Positions 48,203-61,407 of a DNA stretch of 64,000 bases are shown one piece after another. Positions within the stretch are counted from its first letter, which is position 1; each line of letters begins with the position of its first letter. The notes beneath the pieces were generated by a model. The model saw only the letters and a list, made by a program, of their open reading frames with translations, searched no databases and was not told the origin of the DNA. A program made the position numbers and the translations under genes. The stretch is from assembly GCA_947034895.1 (NCBI GenBank), contig OX344764.1:20336001-20400000 (forward strand), written 5' to 3'. The stretch comes from Rhytidiadelphus loreus. Taxonomy: Eukaryota > Streptophyta > Bryopsida > Hypnales > Hylocomiaceae.

Positions 48203-51200
48203 ATGAATTCACATGCTTTGTTCAATATGGCCTCGACAATCGGCCCCAATTTGTTGCAATTCCATGCCATCAAGCACCCATCAAACCTCTTTCCACCAAT
48301 TCCTCATTTCCATTCCAGCAAGTTACGACATCTTAGCGCCATCAACCTATCAACCTTCAAACCACTGCAAAGTTCAAGGTTGAGCCCTTTTTTTTGTGGT
48401 CGGTCTTTGAATGTAGCCCCATTTTACAAGAAAAAATGTTCATTTATCAAGAAGGCTCCTATTGCCAAAGCCAATGAGAATATTAGTCCAAGCCCACAAG
48501 ATCTACAAAAGCCCAAAATTGGTGTCAAGGCAAAGGATGCAATACCCCCAAAACTGAAAATTGGACTCTATTTTGCCATTTGGTGGAGTTTGAATGTGGT
48601 GTTCAACATTTATAACAAGAAGGTGTTGAATGTGTATCCATTCCCTTGGTTGACATCTACTCTCTCCCTCGCTGCTGGGTCGGCCATTATGCTCATTTCG
48701 TGGGCATTCAATATCGTAGAACCCCCTCAAGTGGATTGTGAATTTTGGAAGCGCCTCGCTCCGGTATAATTGTGCTTCAACTTGATTATCTATTCACTTT
48801 TCATGCTTTGGGTTGCCTTTATTTTTTAATTATTTATTTGATACTCATGTATGTTTATTTTGTAACCTCTAAAAAATGACTACCTTGGTTCTCAATGAAT
48901 TGACTATCTTTGCAATAGTCAAGCATTGCAAACAAAAAACATACTTAGGTTGTATTTGATAATCTTGACTTTCTTTAGCATTGTAGACTAAGTAATTTTG
49001 AAAGTACGGCTTTCATACCTAAAGTAAGATGTTAAGCCATGGCCATGGAAGTAATGAGGGACATTATTTCCATAATGATTCATGTTACTAGACAAAACCT
49101 CAATACTTAGTTGAATTATGGAAAATAGCACACACCGTGTTATGCAATAGATAATGCTCAAAGATTATAGAGGCTCAAAGGCATTATTGGACATAATGCC
49201 AAGTTTGACTACTTAATCACATGTGATCTTATCAATACTTTTTGGCTTATCTAAAAGCTTACAAAGAAAAGGACTAAAGGTTATAACCTTCTTCTAACTT
49301 CCCAATGAAGCACTGACTTAATTGCCTCAAATACTTGACTTGGTACAATGAAGTGTTGATACATCTAACAATTGGTTTGGCTTCTCATGTAGGTTGCGGT
49401 AGCACATACAATTGGTCATGTGGCAGCAACTATAAGCATGTCAAAGGTGGCCGTGTCCTTCACGCACATCATCAAAAGCGCAGAGCCTGCCTTCAGTGTA
49501 CTCATCCAAAGATTGATTTTTCGAGAGCGCTTCCCTTTGATGATATATATCTCGCTCCTACCTATTATTGGAGGTTGTGCACTAGCAGCTGCCACTGAGC
49601 TCCACTTCAACATGATAGGTCTTTCTCCAACTACGATCCTAAATTTTGTAAGCTACTTTGGCTATTCGAGAATGATTTATGTAGGTTGCAAATTTATGGA
49701 CTACCTTTTGGGAGTAAAAGGGCAATGTCATTGTTGGTGGACAGGATTTGTGGGGGCTATGATCTCCAATATTGCTTTCGTGTTCCGCAACATATTTTCC
49801 AAGAGAGGCTTGTCCGACAAGGGCAAGAATGTTGGGGGCATGAACTACTATGCATGCCTAAGCATGATGTCACTTGCATTCTTGATTCCTTTTGCGTTAG
49901 TTGTTGAAGGCCCAAAAGTTTGGATTGTTGGTTGGAAGGCTGCCAACCTTGCCCATGGCAATCAAGTATTATGGTACCTTCTACCCTTTCTAATGACATA
50001 TCTAGGATAATAGTTATCTTAATGCACTCACATGTGATCACAACTAACCCTTGAAAGACAAGACACTAGTAGAAAATCTGAAATTTCTGTCATTTTGAAC
50101 GCGTTGTTTTGGACAAAATCTAATAGAAATTTGTTGTTTTGGACAGATTTCTGTTAGATTTTGTCCAAAACAACGCGTCCAAAATAACAAAAATTTCAGA
50201 TTTTCTACTAGTGAGATCCTATCACTAAGGAAGTCAACCAAAAAATTATTAGATTTTAGTATGAATATTTGCATCATTTGTTTCTATAGTTCTTTGAAAT
50301 TCATTCAATAGTCCTTGGCATCCTTACTAAGTTAACCTTGAACAAAGGGCCCATTACCTTTATAATCAACCACAAAATTATCCTCTAATATGACAATTGA
50401 ATAATTGCATTCCTTGTAAAGTCATTCATTGGACATTTTGATATAGTGTGATATTAGATAACATATGACAAGTGTACAATCATATGTGTGCACAATATGA
50501 TATGACAAATTTTGACGATATCATAGAATGTGCAATCACTAAGTATGTTGTTTGAGAGGGTCGAGGGGTAACTCAAACCTATTATTAAAATAACTACTTC
50601 TACTCTTAAGATTATACAACTCAAACTTTCATCAAATAGATAGTTTGACAATGATGTAGATTAAAGTGATTGTTTTTTTTTTCCTATTTTGTGTGTGTTC
50701 CATCTACACTAATGGATCAAACAATATCAGATGCATTCTATAGATTTGTAACAACAATTATCACATGACAATTCTACTACCACTATCAATTACATTTTTG
50801 TTGCTAGTCATTTAACTCACTTACGTTGTACAAATTCAATTAAACAACCTACTTATTCGTGACTCTCAATTCATGAACTTCCAATTATCACTAACTAAGC
50901 CTCTTAGTTGACATTTAACAAAGGTACCAATGTTGCATACATTACCAACATTAAAATCAATAATAGCGTAATACTACGAATGCATTGGGGAGTCATGTGC
51001 AATTAATGGTGTTTTTGAGTTGTTTTTGAGTTGTTTCACTTTTAAGAATTATTGTGTGATCTACAGGTGGGTTGTGGCGCAGAGTGTGTTCTATCACTTG
51101 TACAATCAAGTGTCCTACATGTCCTTAGATGATATTTCTCCGCTCACCTTCAGCATTGGGAACACCATCAAGCGTGTCGCTGTTATTGTCTCCTCAATTC

Positions 51201-51307
51201 TCATCTTCCATACAAAAATCTTGCCTATCAACGTCCTTGGTGCTGCTATTGCAATTTTCGGGACCTTCTTGTACTCTCAGGTACATCTTGTAGCACAAGT
51301 AGAATAG
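48203..51307 (+). CDS. GPT: Plastid glucose-6-phosphate/phosphate translocator, 418 aa
   Basis: This antiporter of the inner plastid envelope imports glucose-6-phosphate for Pi. Exons are 48203-48763, 49393-49618, 49745-49973 and 51067-51307, 1257 nt in total. Residues 1 to about 95 form a Ser/Pro/Lys-rich transit peptide. The transporter then runs from [20 protein letters not shown] through [46 protein letters not shown] and [20 protein letters not shown] to GTFLYSQ. The substrate-loop sequences are closer to the GPT class than to the triose-phosphate or PEP classes. A second ATG at 48227 is also possible, giving 410 residues. The last intron (about 1.1 kb) carries a CACTA-type MITE. Confidence 0.93.
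50064..50213. mobile_element. CACTA-type MITE, 150 bp, near-palindromic
   Basis: The element begins CACTAGTAGAAAATCTGAAA and ends with its inverse, TTTCAGATTTTCTACTAGTG. Inverted repeats extend almost to the centre around TTGTTGTTTTGGAC. The 3-bp sequence AGA flanks both sides (50061-50063 and 50214-50216), the duplication size expected for CACTA elements. It lies in the last intron of the translocator gene. Confidence 0.85.
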
Positions 51308-54300
51308 TTTTACAGACGCTTGCAATTGAATGCAGTTTTGAGTTCATAGCTGCAGCTGTGCCAATTATGGATACTTGTAGAATGTAGGATAACAGCATGA
51401 TTGTTGTGCTTAAAAAAAAAAGCATATATAAGGTAAGTTTAAACATGCCTATTATCGAGCACCTTGGAGAAGCTATTTTTCAACACATATTTTTTTTTTT
51501 GAGATTGAGAAGTTTGAGAGAATCCATTTGCAAGTAGAATCAAGACATTCCAACAAGAAACGAATTTGTTGTGATTCTTCAAAGTTTGTTTGGACTAAAT
51601 TTGTAAAGCATATGCTAAACCACTCGCTAACGTGTTCCCTCCCCACAAGTGCATTGTCATGATGCTAAAGGGTTGCTAATAAGATTGTGGTAATGGGTGG
51701 GTGATTGATGCAAATGAGAGGGTCCAATAGATGTCCAAATTGGGTGATTGATGGCATTGGGTCATTCTACCTTATGAAGCCACAAGAGTAACAAAGGATG
51801 TTAATCCATAGCAAAAAAAAAACTTTTAGATTCCTAGACATTACCTCAATGGTTGGATCTTGTTCAATTATTAAGCTCAATTTGTTTGAAGGGTCTAAAA
51901 TGGACATCATAACACTAAAAGCAGCGCCATTGTTATGAAAACTAGCATGCGTCTCTTTATTCAAAGAGTGACTTATAATTTGAACTTTGTGCCGCAAAGT
52001 GTTTCAAGTTTTTGGAGTCTAGTACGTCATTAACACTTTCTCTTTTACCAATTTTTTCTTTCATGGTGCAGATCAAGCAATAAGCCAGGTTTCTCAACAG
52101 GAAACTCACATATTGAACATCTTTTTTCTTGATTTGAAGCCTCGAGATGAGCTCGCTGCAGGAGTGTTATTAAGTTGAAGGACAATCTGTGAAGATGGAT
52201 ACAATCGTGAAGACCGACAGGAATCTGCTCCACCCAATCCTGTGTTGCATGACACGGTCTCGCCCAGGCGACAATATCATTGGCTTCCACAACCACTCGT
52301 TGACAAGTGGAAGTTCGTGAATCCAATGTGTATCCAACAAGACAAACTGTGAGGAAATTCATAAAAGAATGTACAATCACAGAGTTAGAGACCTTCGAGT
52401 ATATTTATAAAGTTGTATGTGGACATTTGTGGCCAGTAACATCATTGCACAACTTCACAACAGTAAGAAGTTATTTGTGTAGTCAGAGACTCTGGACATC
52501 CAAAGGTAAAAAAGATACTTCAAATACTCACATGCCCTGTGGCAGAAAGAGGCAGTTTGATGTTGCAATAATTCCCAACACAATCGGTTGGGAACTTTGC
52601 GTTTCGAATTGGGAGCGCTTGGAAATTAGAGGGGGACCGACCAGCTTTTAAATTTAGAAGCTCGATCTGCACACAAGCTTGCTAATTAAATTGTGTACTA
52701 GCTAACAAGTGCTTTTGCTTTTCGCTTCTTGTGCTTCAAAGTTGTTTCGCATGTTTTCTCGTGATCGACTCGCGGTGGAGCTTCAAATCTTTTGGTTTGC
52801 GGGAACAGTATCACACTTCTAGATTACAATTTTAGCAATTGCATGCTTGCTATAATCGAAAAAGTAGATGTTCAGTAAATCAGAGACACAGAGAAAGATT
52901 ACATGTAATGTTCAAAGTCTCTGAAGTCTCTGAAGATGCAGGTGAGAGTTGTCCTCTCCTCATAAAGAAGAGTAGGTCATAAACATCTTGAACAGGCTCG
53001 GCTGTTGAATTTCACAATCCAAAAGTCTGTTACGTAACAGCATAAGAGGTTCAAGTGCAATTTCAATTATATGTTTGGCAAGTTTTTTTATTGCAAAAAC
53101 GAGGTGTACAAGAAGTAAGTTTGATAACAAGGACGAATACAGATTACTTACGTTTGCAAAAACTTGGCACCCTTTTAACTGATAATTGCCAATGTAATGC
53201 AAAAAAAAATCAAAAATCGAGAATTGTATCATTGATAACTCACTTAATATGTCAACCTCTCTCTCTCTCTCTCAAATCAAGCTCTATCAACAAAAGGAGC
53301 CCGTTTGGTGAGATTCTGACACTCGAAACCAATGCAGCAGAGTGTTGTCATTCTGAACCTCCCAATCCACCGACGGAGATGATTTCGACATAACTTACCA
53401 AGAATAACAACATTAAGGTGTAATAAGCCGATCCATTCTCCAATTCTTTTCCTTTTAATTAGCGGAAACCCAGGCAGTCGATCTCCAAAGTGCTGCACAA
53501 CATTCCCTTCCAAATTTTCGAAGCTAATCACAGGCTGTTATTCAATTCGATATGTGTGCGGCAGTTTAACTTCGTTCGGTACGTGCCGTCTCTGCGATTA
53601 GGTATGTTTGTTGCAATTAGGTACTCTCTGTTCTTTCTTTCTTTCTGGTTTTTTTTCCCTTCCTTCTTCTTCTTCCCTTCAGTCTGTCTTTATAGAAAAG
53701 TGTGCTGCCACGGTGCAGTTCTCACTATCATCTGACCTGACAAGCGCTCCCAGTAGTACACATGCATCTTTCGCAACTGAAGGAGTGAAACAGACAACTC
53801 AGCCTTTTGCTGCATCATCACTTGGCCAGCCACAAGTGTGATGGATTCCAAAAAATAAGTTACTTGGGGAAACTGATGACAAACTGCAGAGCCATAGAAA
53901 CATACTCAAAGCTTGCCGAAGTTTTGGCAGGAGGAATTGAAGGGCCATCCCCGACATTTGCTTTTGTCCATTCAATGCAACTAGGAAGGGGAATGGGAAT
54001 GAGAATGAGATGGACCCATAACTTAACAGTTGTGCATTCAACCTCAAGTGTGAGCTTTTTCTTGAATGATGATAATAATGGAGATTTGGGTCGCAAGAAG
54101 AAAAAAAGGGGGGGGTGAATAGTGGTCACAATCAAAGCTTTGAGTGACAATAACGGATTAGGTAATTGCAAAGCAAGCGAAGTTATCAAGAATAATCGTT
54201 GGTGGTTAGGACCTACCGAGTTGTGGGTGACAAGGTTGGGTAGTCTGTGATTATTGTTGATGACTTGGCCTACTTTGTAATTACCGGACATATATAATCT

Positions 54301-56019
54301 CAATGTGGGAGAGTTGAGCCATTTGACTTCTTTGATTGCTTAACCAATCAAAACATACCACTACTAACAACAAAACTCTCTTGCATTTAACCAACCAATC
54401 TTGACTACTACCAATTGGTATTTAACTAGGTGAGTGGCTTAACCAATCAAAACATGTCCACACTCACTAAGTTAATACCAATTGGTAGTAGTCAAGATTT
54501 CTCTCAATTTTCTATCACTACCAGACCAATGAAATTTCTACTTCATTCCCACCCTATTGAAAAATTGCACACAAGGCAAACAATGAACATTATCAATCTT
54601 AATATGCCTCTCTCCTTGACCAATCAAAACATGCCACAACAATGAAAATCTCTTGCATCCAGATTGTGGAGTGCGCTCAATACTACAACTACAACTTCTA
54701 TCTTTTGGGTGGAAAAAAATCCATCCCAAAGAGTGATTCTTTTCAATTCAACAAAAAGTGGCCCATTTTAGAATAATACTACAACCATTTCACGTGAGTA
54801 ACATTAACATTACCGATGCACTTTACATTAGCTTCAAGTTCTAAGGTGAAGGCACCCAAAAGCATCCCTATACCTATTCATGTACCTTAGACTGCCTCAT
54901 AGTTTATCCCTAGACTTTAGTTAATGTGTCCTTCAAATGCTTACCTTTGATTCGCTAATGCATTTGAAGGACACATACTTAATTGTGATTTGCTGACTAT
55001 TGATTTTTGCAGATTTCGGTTTAGGGTCCACCTATGTGACAATTTCAGTGGTCTAGCAAGCTGGCACTTTGAAAAATCATAGAAATTTCCAAAAAATCTA
55101 TTTTTTCTTTTCTGGAATACTCATGATTTTCACTTGCTAATACTACAAAATATCATTTTGTAGGAAAAAGTGTCTCCAACTATGCTGAATTGCTTATATT
55201 GACGGTTTGAGGTGCTTCCATCTTAGCAACTCTTTTGCACTGTATTTTCCCCACTGCTGCACTTCCAAAATTCATAATAATTTCACAATTTGTCAGAAAA
55301 CTCGACAATTTCAATTGCTCTTGCTTTGTCTGCCTACAAAAAAGGAAATTTTTTCTAATTCATTTTTTTTACCATCCTTCCCACAGCAGGGGCAAGAGTG
55401 AGAAAATTCCACAGCTTGCATTAAGTTACGTGTCTGGGAAATAATTAACTCCTAACTTAAACCAAACTCCAATGACAGAATACAACATTAACATCACAGC
55501 GTTCCCAGCTAGCCGGATGGGACGTCTGCCTGAAGAAGAAAGAGCTGAGCTCGCCATCCCTGCTGGAGTACCCAGCTAGCGTCCGTCACTTTGCCAGTCT
55601 GACTTGTGTGTAGATCATTGTCCAATGCGCTGTGTTATTGAAATTGGGACAGTTACGGGCTCAGCGAGTCCATGTGTGTTTCCTGAAGGCAGGCTCTGAC
55701 AATCCGACTCGCAACCAAACTGCAGAGCATGCCATGTTCCACAGACGCGGCCTGGATTAGTCGAGCGCTCTGGCAGCGCAGGGAGCAGGGAACAGGGCAG
55801 GACGACCGACGACGAAAGGCCTCACCTCACCTCACCTGTGCAGCTAAGCTTAACTTAGTCGGAGGAGACACTCACTTGGGTACGTTGGAATTTAGTACTT
55901 AACTTACACCACATTTTATTTTATTTTATTTTTTGTACAGGTTTTGGTTTTCTTTTACTCAGATAATGTATGAAGAAAAAAAAATTGATAGGGGGAGACG
56001 ACACATTTCCAACCACTTA
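51308..56019. other. Gene-poor region downstream of the translocator
   Basis: 51308-51450 is probably the 3' untranslated region. 52040-53850 has mixed composition with short open frames on both strands but no recognisable domain or coherent exon chain. CT and TTC microsatellites lie near 53257 and 53670. 55490-55860 is an unusually GC-rich island (AGCTAGCCGG, CTCACCTCACCTCACC) that could be a leader or promoter, but no gene follows it. Confidence 0.4.
54341..54620. repeat. Compound direct and inverted repeat cluster
   Basis: AACCAATCAAAACAT occurs three times in direct orientation (about 54344, 54440 and 54618 with a variant start). CTTGACTACTACCAATTGGT at 54402 is inverted as ACCAATTGGTAGTAGTCAAG at 54478. 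The unit CTCTTGCATYYA appears at about 54379 and 54650. Confidence 0.65.
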
Positions 56020-56852
56020 TTAACCCATAAATGACATTGAGGACATTTTTCGGCCAATGAATGAACAAATCATTTTTCCCGTGTGGGACAAAAGTGCAAC
56101 TATTCATCCTCCAAATATTGTGTGAAAAGGAAACGTCCTCTGACTACTACAGTAGTTTGACTTCCAATGAGTGCTTTTGCACTTTTTTAAGGCCAACAAT
56201 TCACACGATTCCAAAATAGCTGATTTCTATAGTGACCAACTCATCATTTTAAGGGTCAAGTAATTACTCATTATTTGAAGTGTAGGTTTTTGGAGTGATG
56301 AATTTTTCCCATGTACAGAAATCGAATTTGGAAGGATTATAGAGGTTTTTTCAGGATTTTATTACACAAAATGTAATTATTACGAATTTTGTAGTGGGAG
56401 ATTTTTTCTTTGACCTACAATGGTGATATAGACCTTTCTATTTATGACCATAGGTTGATTGCAATATTTATAGCCTTGTAGCCAATCAGAATGTGCCGAA
56501 ATTGTTCCTTGGACTGCACAACAACGTTATAGAAATAGAGTGATCTACAGGTTGGAAATGGGGAGGTGATCAAGAACAGGTCGACTACCATAGATGAATT
56601 TAAATTGTTTCCTTGGATTTTAACCTTATGACTAACGTTACTAAGTGTACAATGGATGACAAAGAACATGCATCCTTCTATGTAAGATAGAAGTGCAAAT
56701 GTTCATCTTTGGAATTTTGTGCAAAAATTGGAGAGGTCTTGCCTACTTAAGAGTTTGACCACAAGTGAGTGTTTTTCTTTTTAAGTAGATGAATTTACAC
56801 TATACCCAAAGGGATGATTTTCATGGTGAATAGCCCATCCTTACAGGGTTAA
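56020..56852. mobile_element. TTAA-bounded MITE (piggyBac-like), copy 6
   Basis: The left end is TTAACCCATAAATGACATTG. The right end, in reverse complement TTAACCCTGTAAGGATGGGC, is a weaker inverted repeat, but TTAA is intact at both edges. The element is 833 bp with no coding capacity. Confidence 0.5.
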
Positions 56853-59095
56853 GTCAGTTCTATATGTTGCTATTCATACAAATATGCAACAAAATGGATA
56901 AACTTATTAAAAAATAAAAATATTAAAAATATTAGAATATTAGAATAGTTTGAACCACTCTAATTGCACATTTGGGTGGACAAGAGTAGAAATTCTAGAT
57001 AGAAAGTGGATTCAAGTTTATGGCCCAATTATACCAATGAAGGGCAATTTCAATAGAAAATATTTGAAATGATTTGTTGGCTCTCGAGCAAAAGGAGAAA
57101 AGGGGTTCTATTGACAAGATTCATATGACAAGGGTGAAGAGGAACTTTTTTGAATAGAAAGCTACTAAGCTTACATACTACAAAGAGTAGTTCTAAAGCT
57201 TCTAGTAGCGTAGCTACTTGTTGCAGTTGTAGGATAGGATACCATTTCTATTTACATGTGGAGAATTGGGAATTAGACCAACACATTAGAATATGAAATA
57301 GACAAGGTATGTTCCTTAAATTTGTCCCCTAATTGTATACCAATAGTAGAAAAATTGAAACCATTTAAAATCATAGTTATGACATTAAATTATTATTTAA
57401 AAAGTGTTTTAAATCAAAGGAGGTACTCCTATATTTGTTGATTATGTATTTTTTGGATATAATTATTGAATGTAATGATTTTGTCCATCTCATGAAGTAT
57501 TATTTGAATTGCTACTTATTTTTTTGTATAAGATTTGAGCCATAAACGTTGTTTCAAAGAGAATTGACATGAATTTTTATTCTTTTTGAAAGTCACTATA
57601 TTGTATTATAAAGGCAAAGATTGGACAAAAGATTACATCTCATTTTGATTCTCATTGAAAAGTTGGTTTAAAGAGAGGTGGGGTTAACTTTTTGAAATTT
57701 GAATAGCACACGTGAAGGTCAAATCCATCATAAATTAAATATTCTTTTTGTCAAACAGTGTCACATTCCATCTTCTGATTGGTTTAGGGTGACCTAGACC
57801 GTTCAAAATCTAAAGTGGAAACTCATTTTTGGCAGTTCTTTATAGACTTTGCAAACCCTCCTACCAACTATTGATGCTTTATTATAATGAATTCAAGAAG
57901 GAAATATCTCTCCAATTTTTTATTGAATTACAATTAAGTGACAACCATAATTGCAAATACTCCAATTGCACATAATCTAATCATCTCTTCCTTCAAATTG
58001 GAATATCAATCACCCTTACAATTTTTTACATTTATCCAACACAATGAAATTTGTAGTTGAATCCCATGCCTAAAGAGTGGTATTTTTCTATTGTACAATG
58101 CCCTCTAGAAAGTAAGGTAACCTTGTGAGAATTTTGCATGGTGATGTTAGACATTATACTTCCTAGCATTAATTAGGAAGTTGATTAGGTGAAGAATATT
58201 AACATGATTTATTTGCTCCCAAAAAATCAACCACATTAAAAAAAATGAATGGGTTTAGAAGTTGACACTTGTTGCACTTCGTAGAGCCCTAAGAAGGAAT
58301 TTTGATTTATAATGAGCTTTGTGAGTATGAATTCTCTGATTTCTTGTTGCAATGTGATGAAGTTCAATAGATGCTTTGATTTTGAGCTTGAAATGGTTGC
58401 ACGTGCCTAACTTTTTTTTGTTACAAAGCTTGATTTTGTTGCTCAAAATTAGTTGTCAATAAAGTGTGAATTTGAGCTCTGCAATTCTACGCAACAATAT
58501 AGCAGGACACTTCTTGACATTGAAAGAGGAAGGCATTTTCGTAGGAATGAGTAAGGCCAGGTCTCTTTAGAACTAACAAAATAGTTTTTTTTGGTCTTCC
58601 AATATGACATGAAATCTCACTTCAAAGATGATATTGTGAGGGGGTTTGGTACAAATTACATAGAGGTCTAAACATTCTCAGAAGTTACAGGCTTGTGATT
58701 GTAGGAAGCTCAATTTTGAGCTTCGAATGAGTTGTCGTGTACATCTTGCAAAAATTGTTGATAGATTGTTTGTTTCAATGTGCTAAACTACAATATGGAC
58801 GGAGAGAGTTGCATGAGCTTGGACTTCGTAGCTGAATTGCAATCAATAAAGCGTATTTGAATGATAGACACAAGCAACTAAGGTTGCACTTTGTAAAAGC
58901 ACACTAGAATTGGACAATTAGAGAGTAGAACTCGGTATCGTTTGAAATAGGTAAGAATTCACATCAAATTTGAGTATGGCGTAGTAGTCATGAAAGATAT
59001 TATTCATTATATTTAGCACCGACATTCAAGTCTGGGAGATTATCCATTATGGTTTAGGGGGCCTTCACTGCAACTAGTAAGTATTATTTGGTTTT
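56853..59095. other. AT-rich intergenic stretch
   Basis: No gene or repeat pair is supported; poly-A and poly-T tracts are frequent. Confidence 0.45.
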
Positions 59096-59503
59096 AATTC
59101 CTCCTAGACAACACAATGCTATGGACTTCGTTGATGTTGTATGTGAATAGGGATTGTGCCTTACTTCTACCACCATGCCAACCATGAGCATTTGACTTTG
59201 ATAGTGGATGGTGCACTAGTACATACTGCCAATGTGACAAAATTTTGGATGCAAAACAATGGTTTAAAGACACCCAATTGGCCTTCAAACTCTCTTGACC
59301 TCAACCCTATCAAAAATCTTCGGATGATTTGCAAAGATCAAGTCTAAAGCATGAACCGGACACGAAATAAAACTCAAATGTGGGATACAATGAATGCAAC
59401 CTAGGAGAATATATCAATCGACATGTTGAGTGACTTGGTTGCAATCATGCTAAAACGCATGAAGGCCATCATTGTTGCTAAGGGAGGTAGTTCACAATGG
59501 TAG
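59096..59503 (+). pseudogene. Tc1/mariner transposase remnant
   Basis: The frame from 59156 gives LIVDGALVHTANVTKFWMQN, then NWPSNSLDLNPIKNLRM, matching the second and third catalytic Asp blocks of Tc1-type DDE transposases (usual form SPDLNPIEN). After in-frame stops at 59345 and 59402 the same frame ends MLKRMKAIIVAKGGSSQW, the normal C-terminal end. Upstream residues (MDFVDVV) are in another frame. The N-terminal DNA-binding part is absent. The element is dead. Confidence 0.8.
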
Positions 59504-59937
59504 TAGTTGTTGATTTGTTCAATTTATATGCCATATTTGATTGCAACAATTGTATATATTCAAACTTAGAAGTTTCTATGCGTCTAGAGCTTTCTATTAA
59601 TGCCAAAATAAATTGATCCATCATCTACTTCAAATGAAGCATTGACCATGTTTTTCCATTGCATATTCATGCTTGTGCTAACACTTCAGTTAGATTGATA
59701 ATGTATATAATATAATGTATAATATTTATTTATTTATTTTATTGTAGTTTTTGGATATATGTTTTAAAATTGTTTCTTGACATTAGGTACATATTGATGT
59801 TGGAGATGTACATAATGTGAACATCTATTCAAGCAACACTTTTTAGACAACTCACCCATTTGATTGTCTCTACCTTAATTCCCTCAGTGCTCTAATGTTC
59901 CAATTGTGGATGATGAACAAGAGATACCATGGGCTCT

Positions 59938-60867
59938 TTAACCCCTAAGGACCGGACTGTGTTTTTTGGCTGTATAAATTTTTTGGGCAGGTACCTACAA
60001 GCAAAGATTTTCATATTTGGGGCTGAAATTTTAATATAACGTGGGGGCGAGGAAGATCTTTCATATGCACCAAATTTCATGACATTTGGAAATACGAGTC
60101 AAAAGTTATAGCCTAATATGTTTGTTTGTTTTCCAACCGGGCAGTTTGGGCAGATTAGAAAAAATCACTTTTTTCAGAAACAAAAATTTCGAATTGATTT
60201 TCTAGAGTTTTATATACACCAAAAGCTTTGAATCATTCCATTTTGATCAATGAGTCAAAAGTTATGAGGATTTTTTGTTTGCGGGCAGTTTTGGATTTCC
60301 TACTCTAAAATAAACTTTGAAATCCTTTATCTTACCCAATTTTCAATATTTTTGGACAAAAATAAAATCATAGGATGTAGATAAATTATTACAACATTTC
60401 GACCATTGGTATTGGAAATTTTTAATTTCATATTTAAATTGTAAATAATTTAGTATTTTTAATCATTCTCTACTACTACCTACTTAATTTTTTTCCTATA
60501 TGTTGTACTATTCCAAATGATCTGAAATTTTTCAAGCATGTGGCCAACTTGTCTAGGAAAACAAATCCAAAGAAGCACCACCATTTAGGTCATTTTTTCA
60601 TAAAAATGTGAGCTTGTGAAGTGCAGCTGCCCTGATTTTTGCAGGGTCAAAAAAATGATTTTAGTTAATTTGAATGCTTATATCTTGCAATCCACCCGGT
60701 GGAAATGTCTGAAATTTTTAGCACATGTTTTTGATACTATATAATATAAGATCCTACGGTTAGATATGTCAAAAAGAGTTTTTTCTCAAAATTTTGGTAC
60801 TTGTACTAGAAATGCCAGTTTTGGAGCATTTTTGGTGAAAGTATAGTGACGGTCCTTTAAGGGTTAA
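59938..60867 (-). mobile_element. TTAA-bounded MITE (piggyBac-like), copy 7
   Basis: The left end TTAACCCCTAAGGACCGG and the right end, in reverse complement TTAACCCTTAAAGGACCG, are inverted, with TTAA intact at both edges. Read on the minus strand, the interior shares GTAGGATCTT...AAATTTCAG...ATTGCAAGATAT with copy 1 (17395-17480) and copy 4, so the element is inserted in the opposite orientation. The length is 930 bp. Confidence 0.8.
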
Positions 60868-61407
60868 ACCACATAGCTTCTTATTCATCCCAACTAATGT
60901 TTGACTTCTTTTATCTTCTTTTTTAACTTTTTGTATGACGAACATGATGAATTTGAGGTAATAATATATATTTATAAAAGTACAAGCAAAAATATGCAAA
61001 GATTCAAAAAAATATTCACACGCTGAGGGATTAATCTTGTAATGTTGCACCAGCTAGAAAATGGTGGATGAATGATTTTCCATATCACTATAGAAACAAG
61101 TAACACACCTATTGGTCTATAAATCAGATCATTATTAACAAAGTACCTCAATAATATGTTTCATCCTTTGAAGATTAACCTTGAAATGCCCGGTTAGCCA
61201 CTAAGGAAATCATCATCCTTTGGAGTATTGTGTGAATCATTTGCTTACAAAAATCCAAGGGCATTTATTGGAGGTCAAACTATTGTACAAGACCTCCCTT
61301 TTTTCACACAGTCAAACTTCCAAGGATAAACATTAGCACTTCTTTCTTATACAAAAGGATCCACTTTCACCCATCAAACACTTTTAAACCACCACATCAT
61401 CGTAGGG

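Noticed and set aside
52045..52651. Overlapping frames of about 110 codons on both strands
   Set aside because: No family recognised, no splice-consistent extension and no clear codon bias.
53490..54118. Several frames of 80-100 codons
   Set aside because: Low-complexity content (Phe/Ser runs from TTC repeats) and mutual overlap; no domain.
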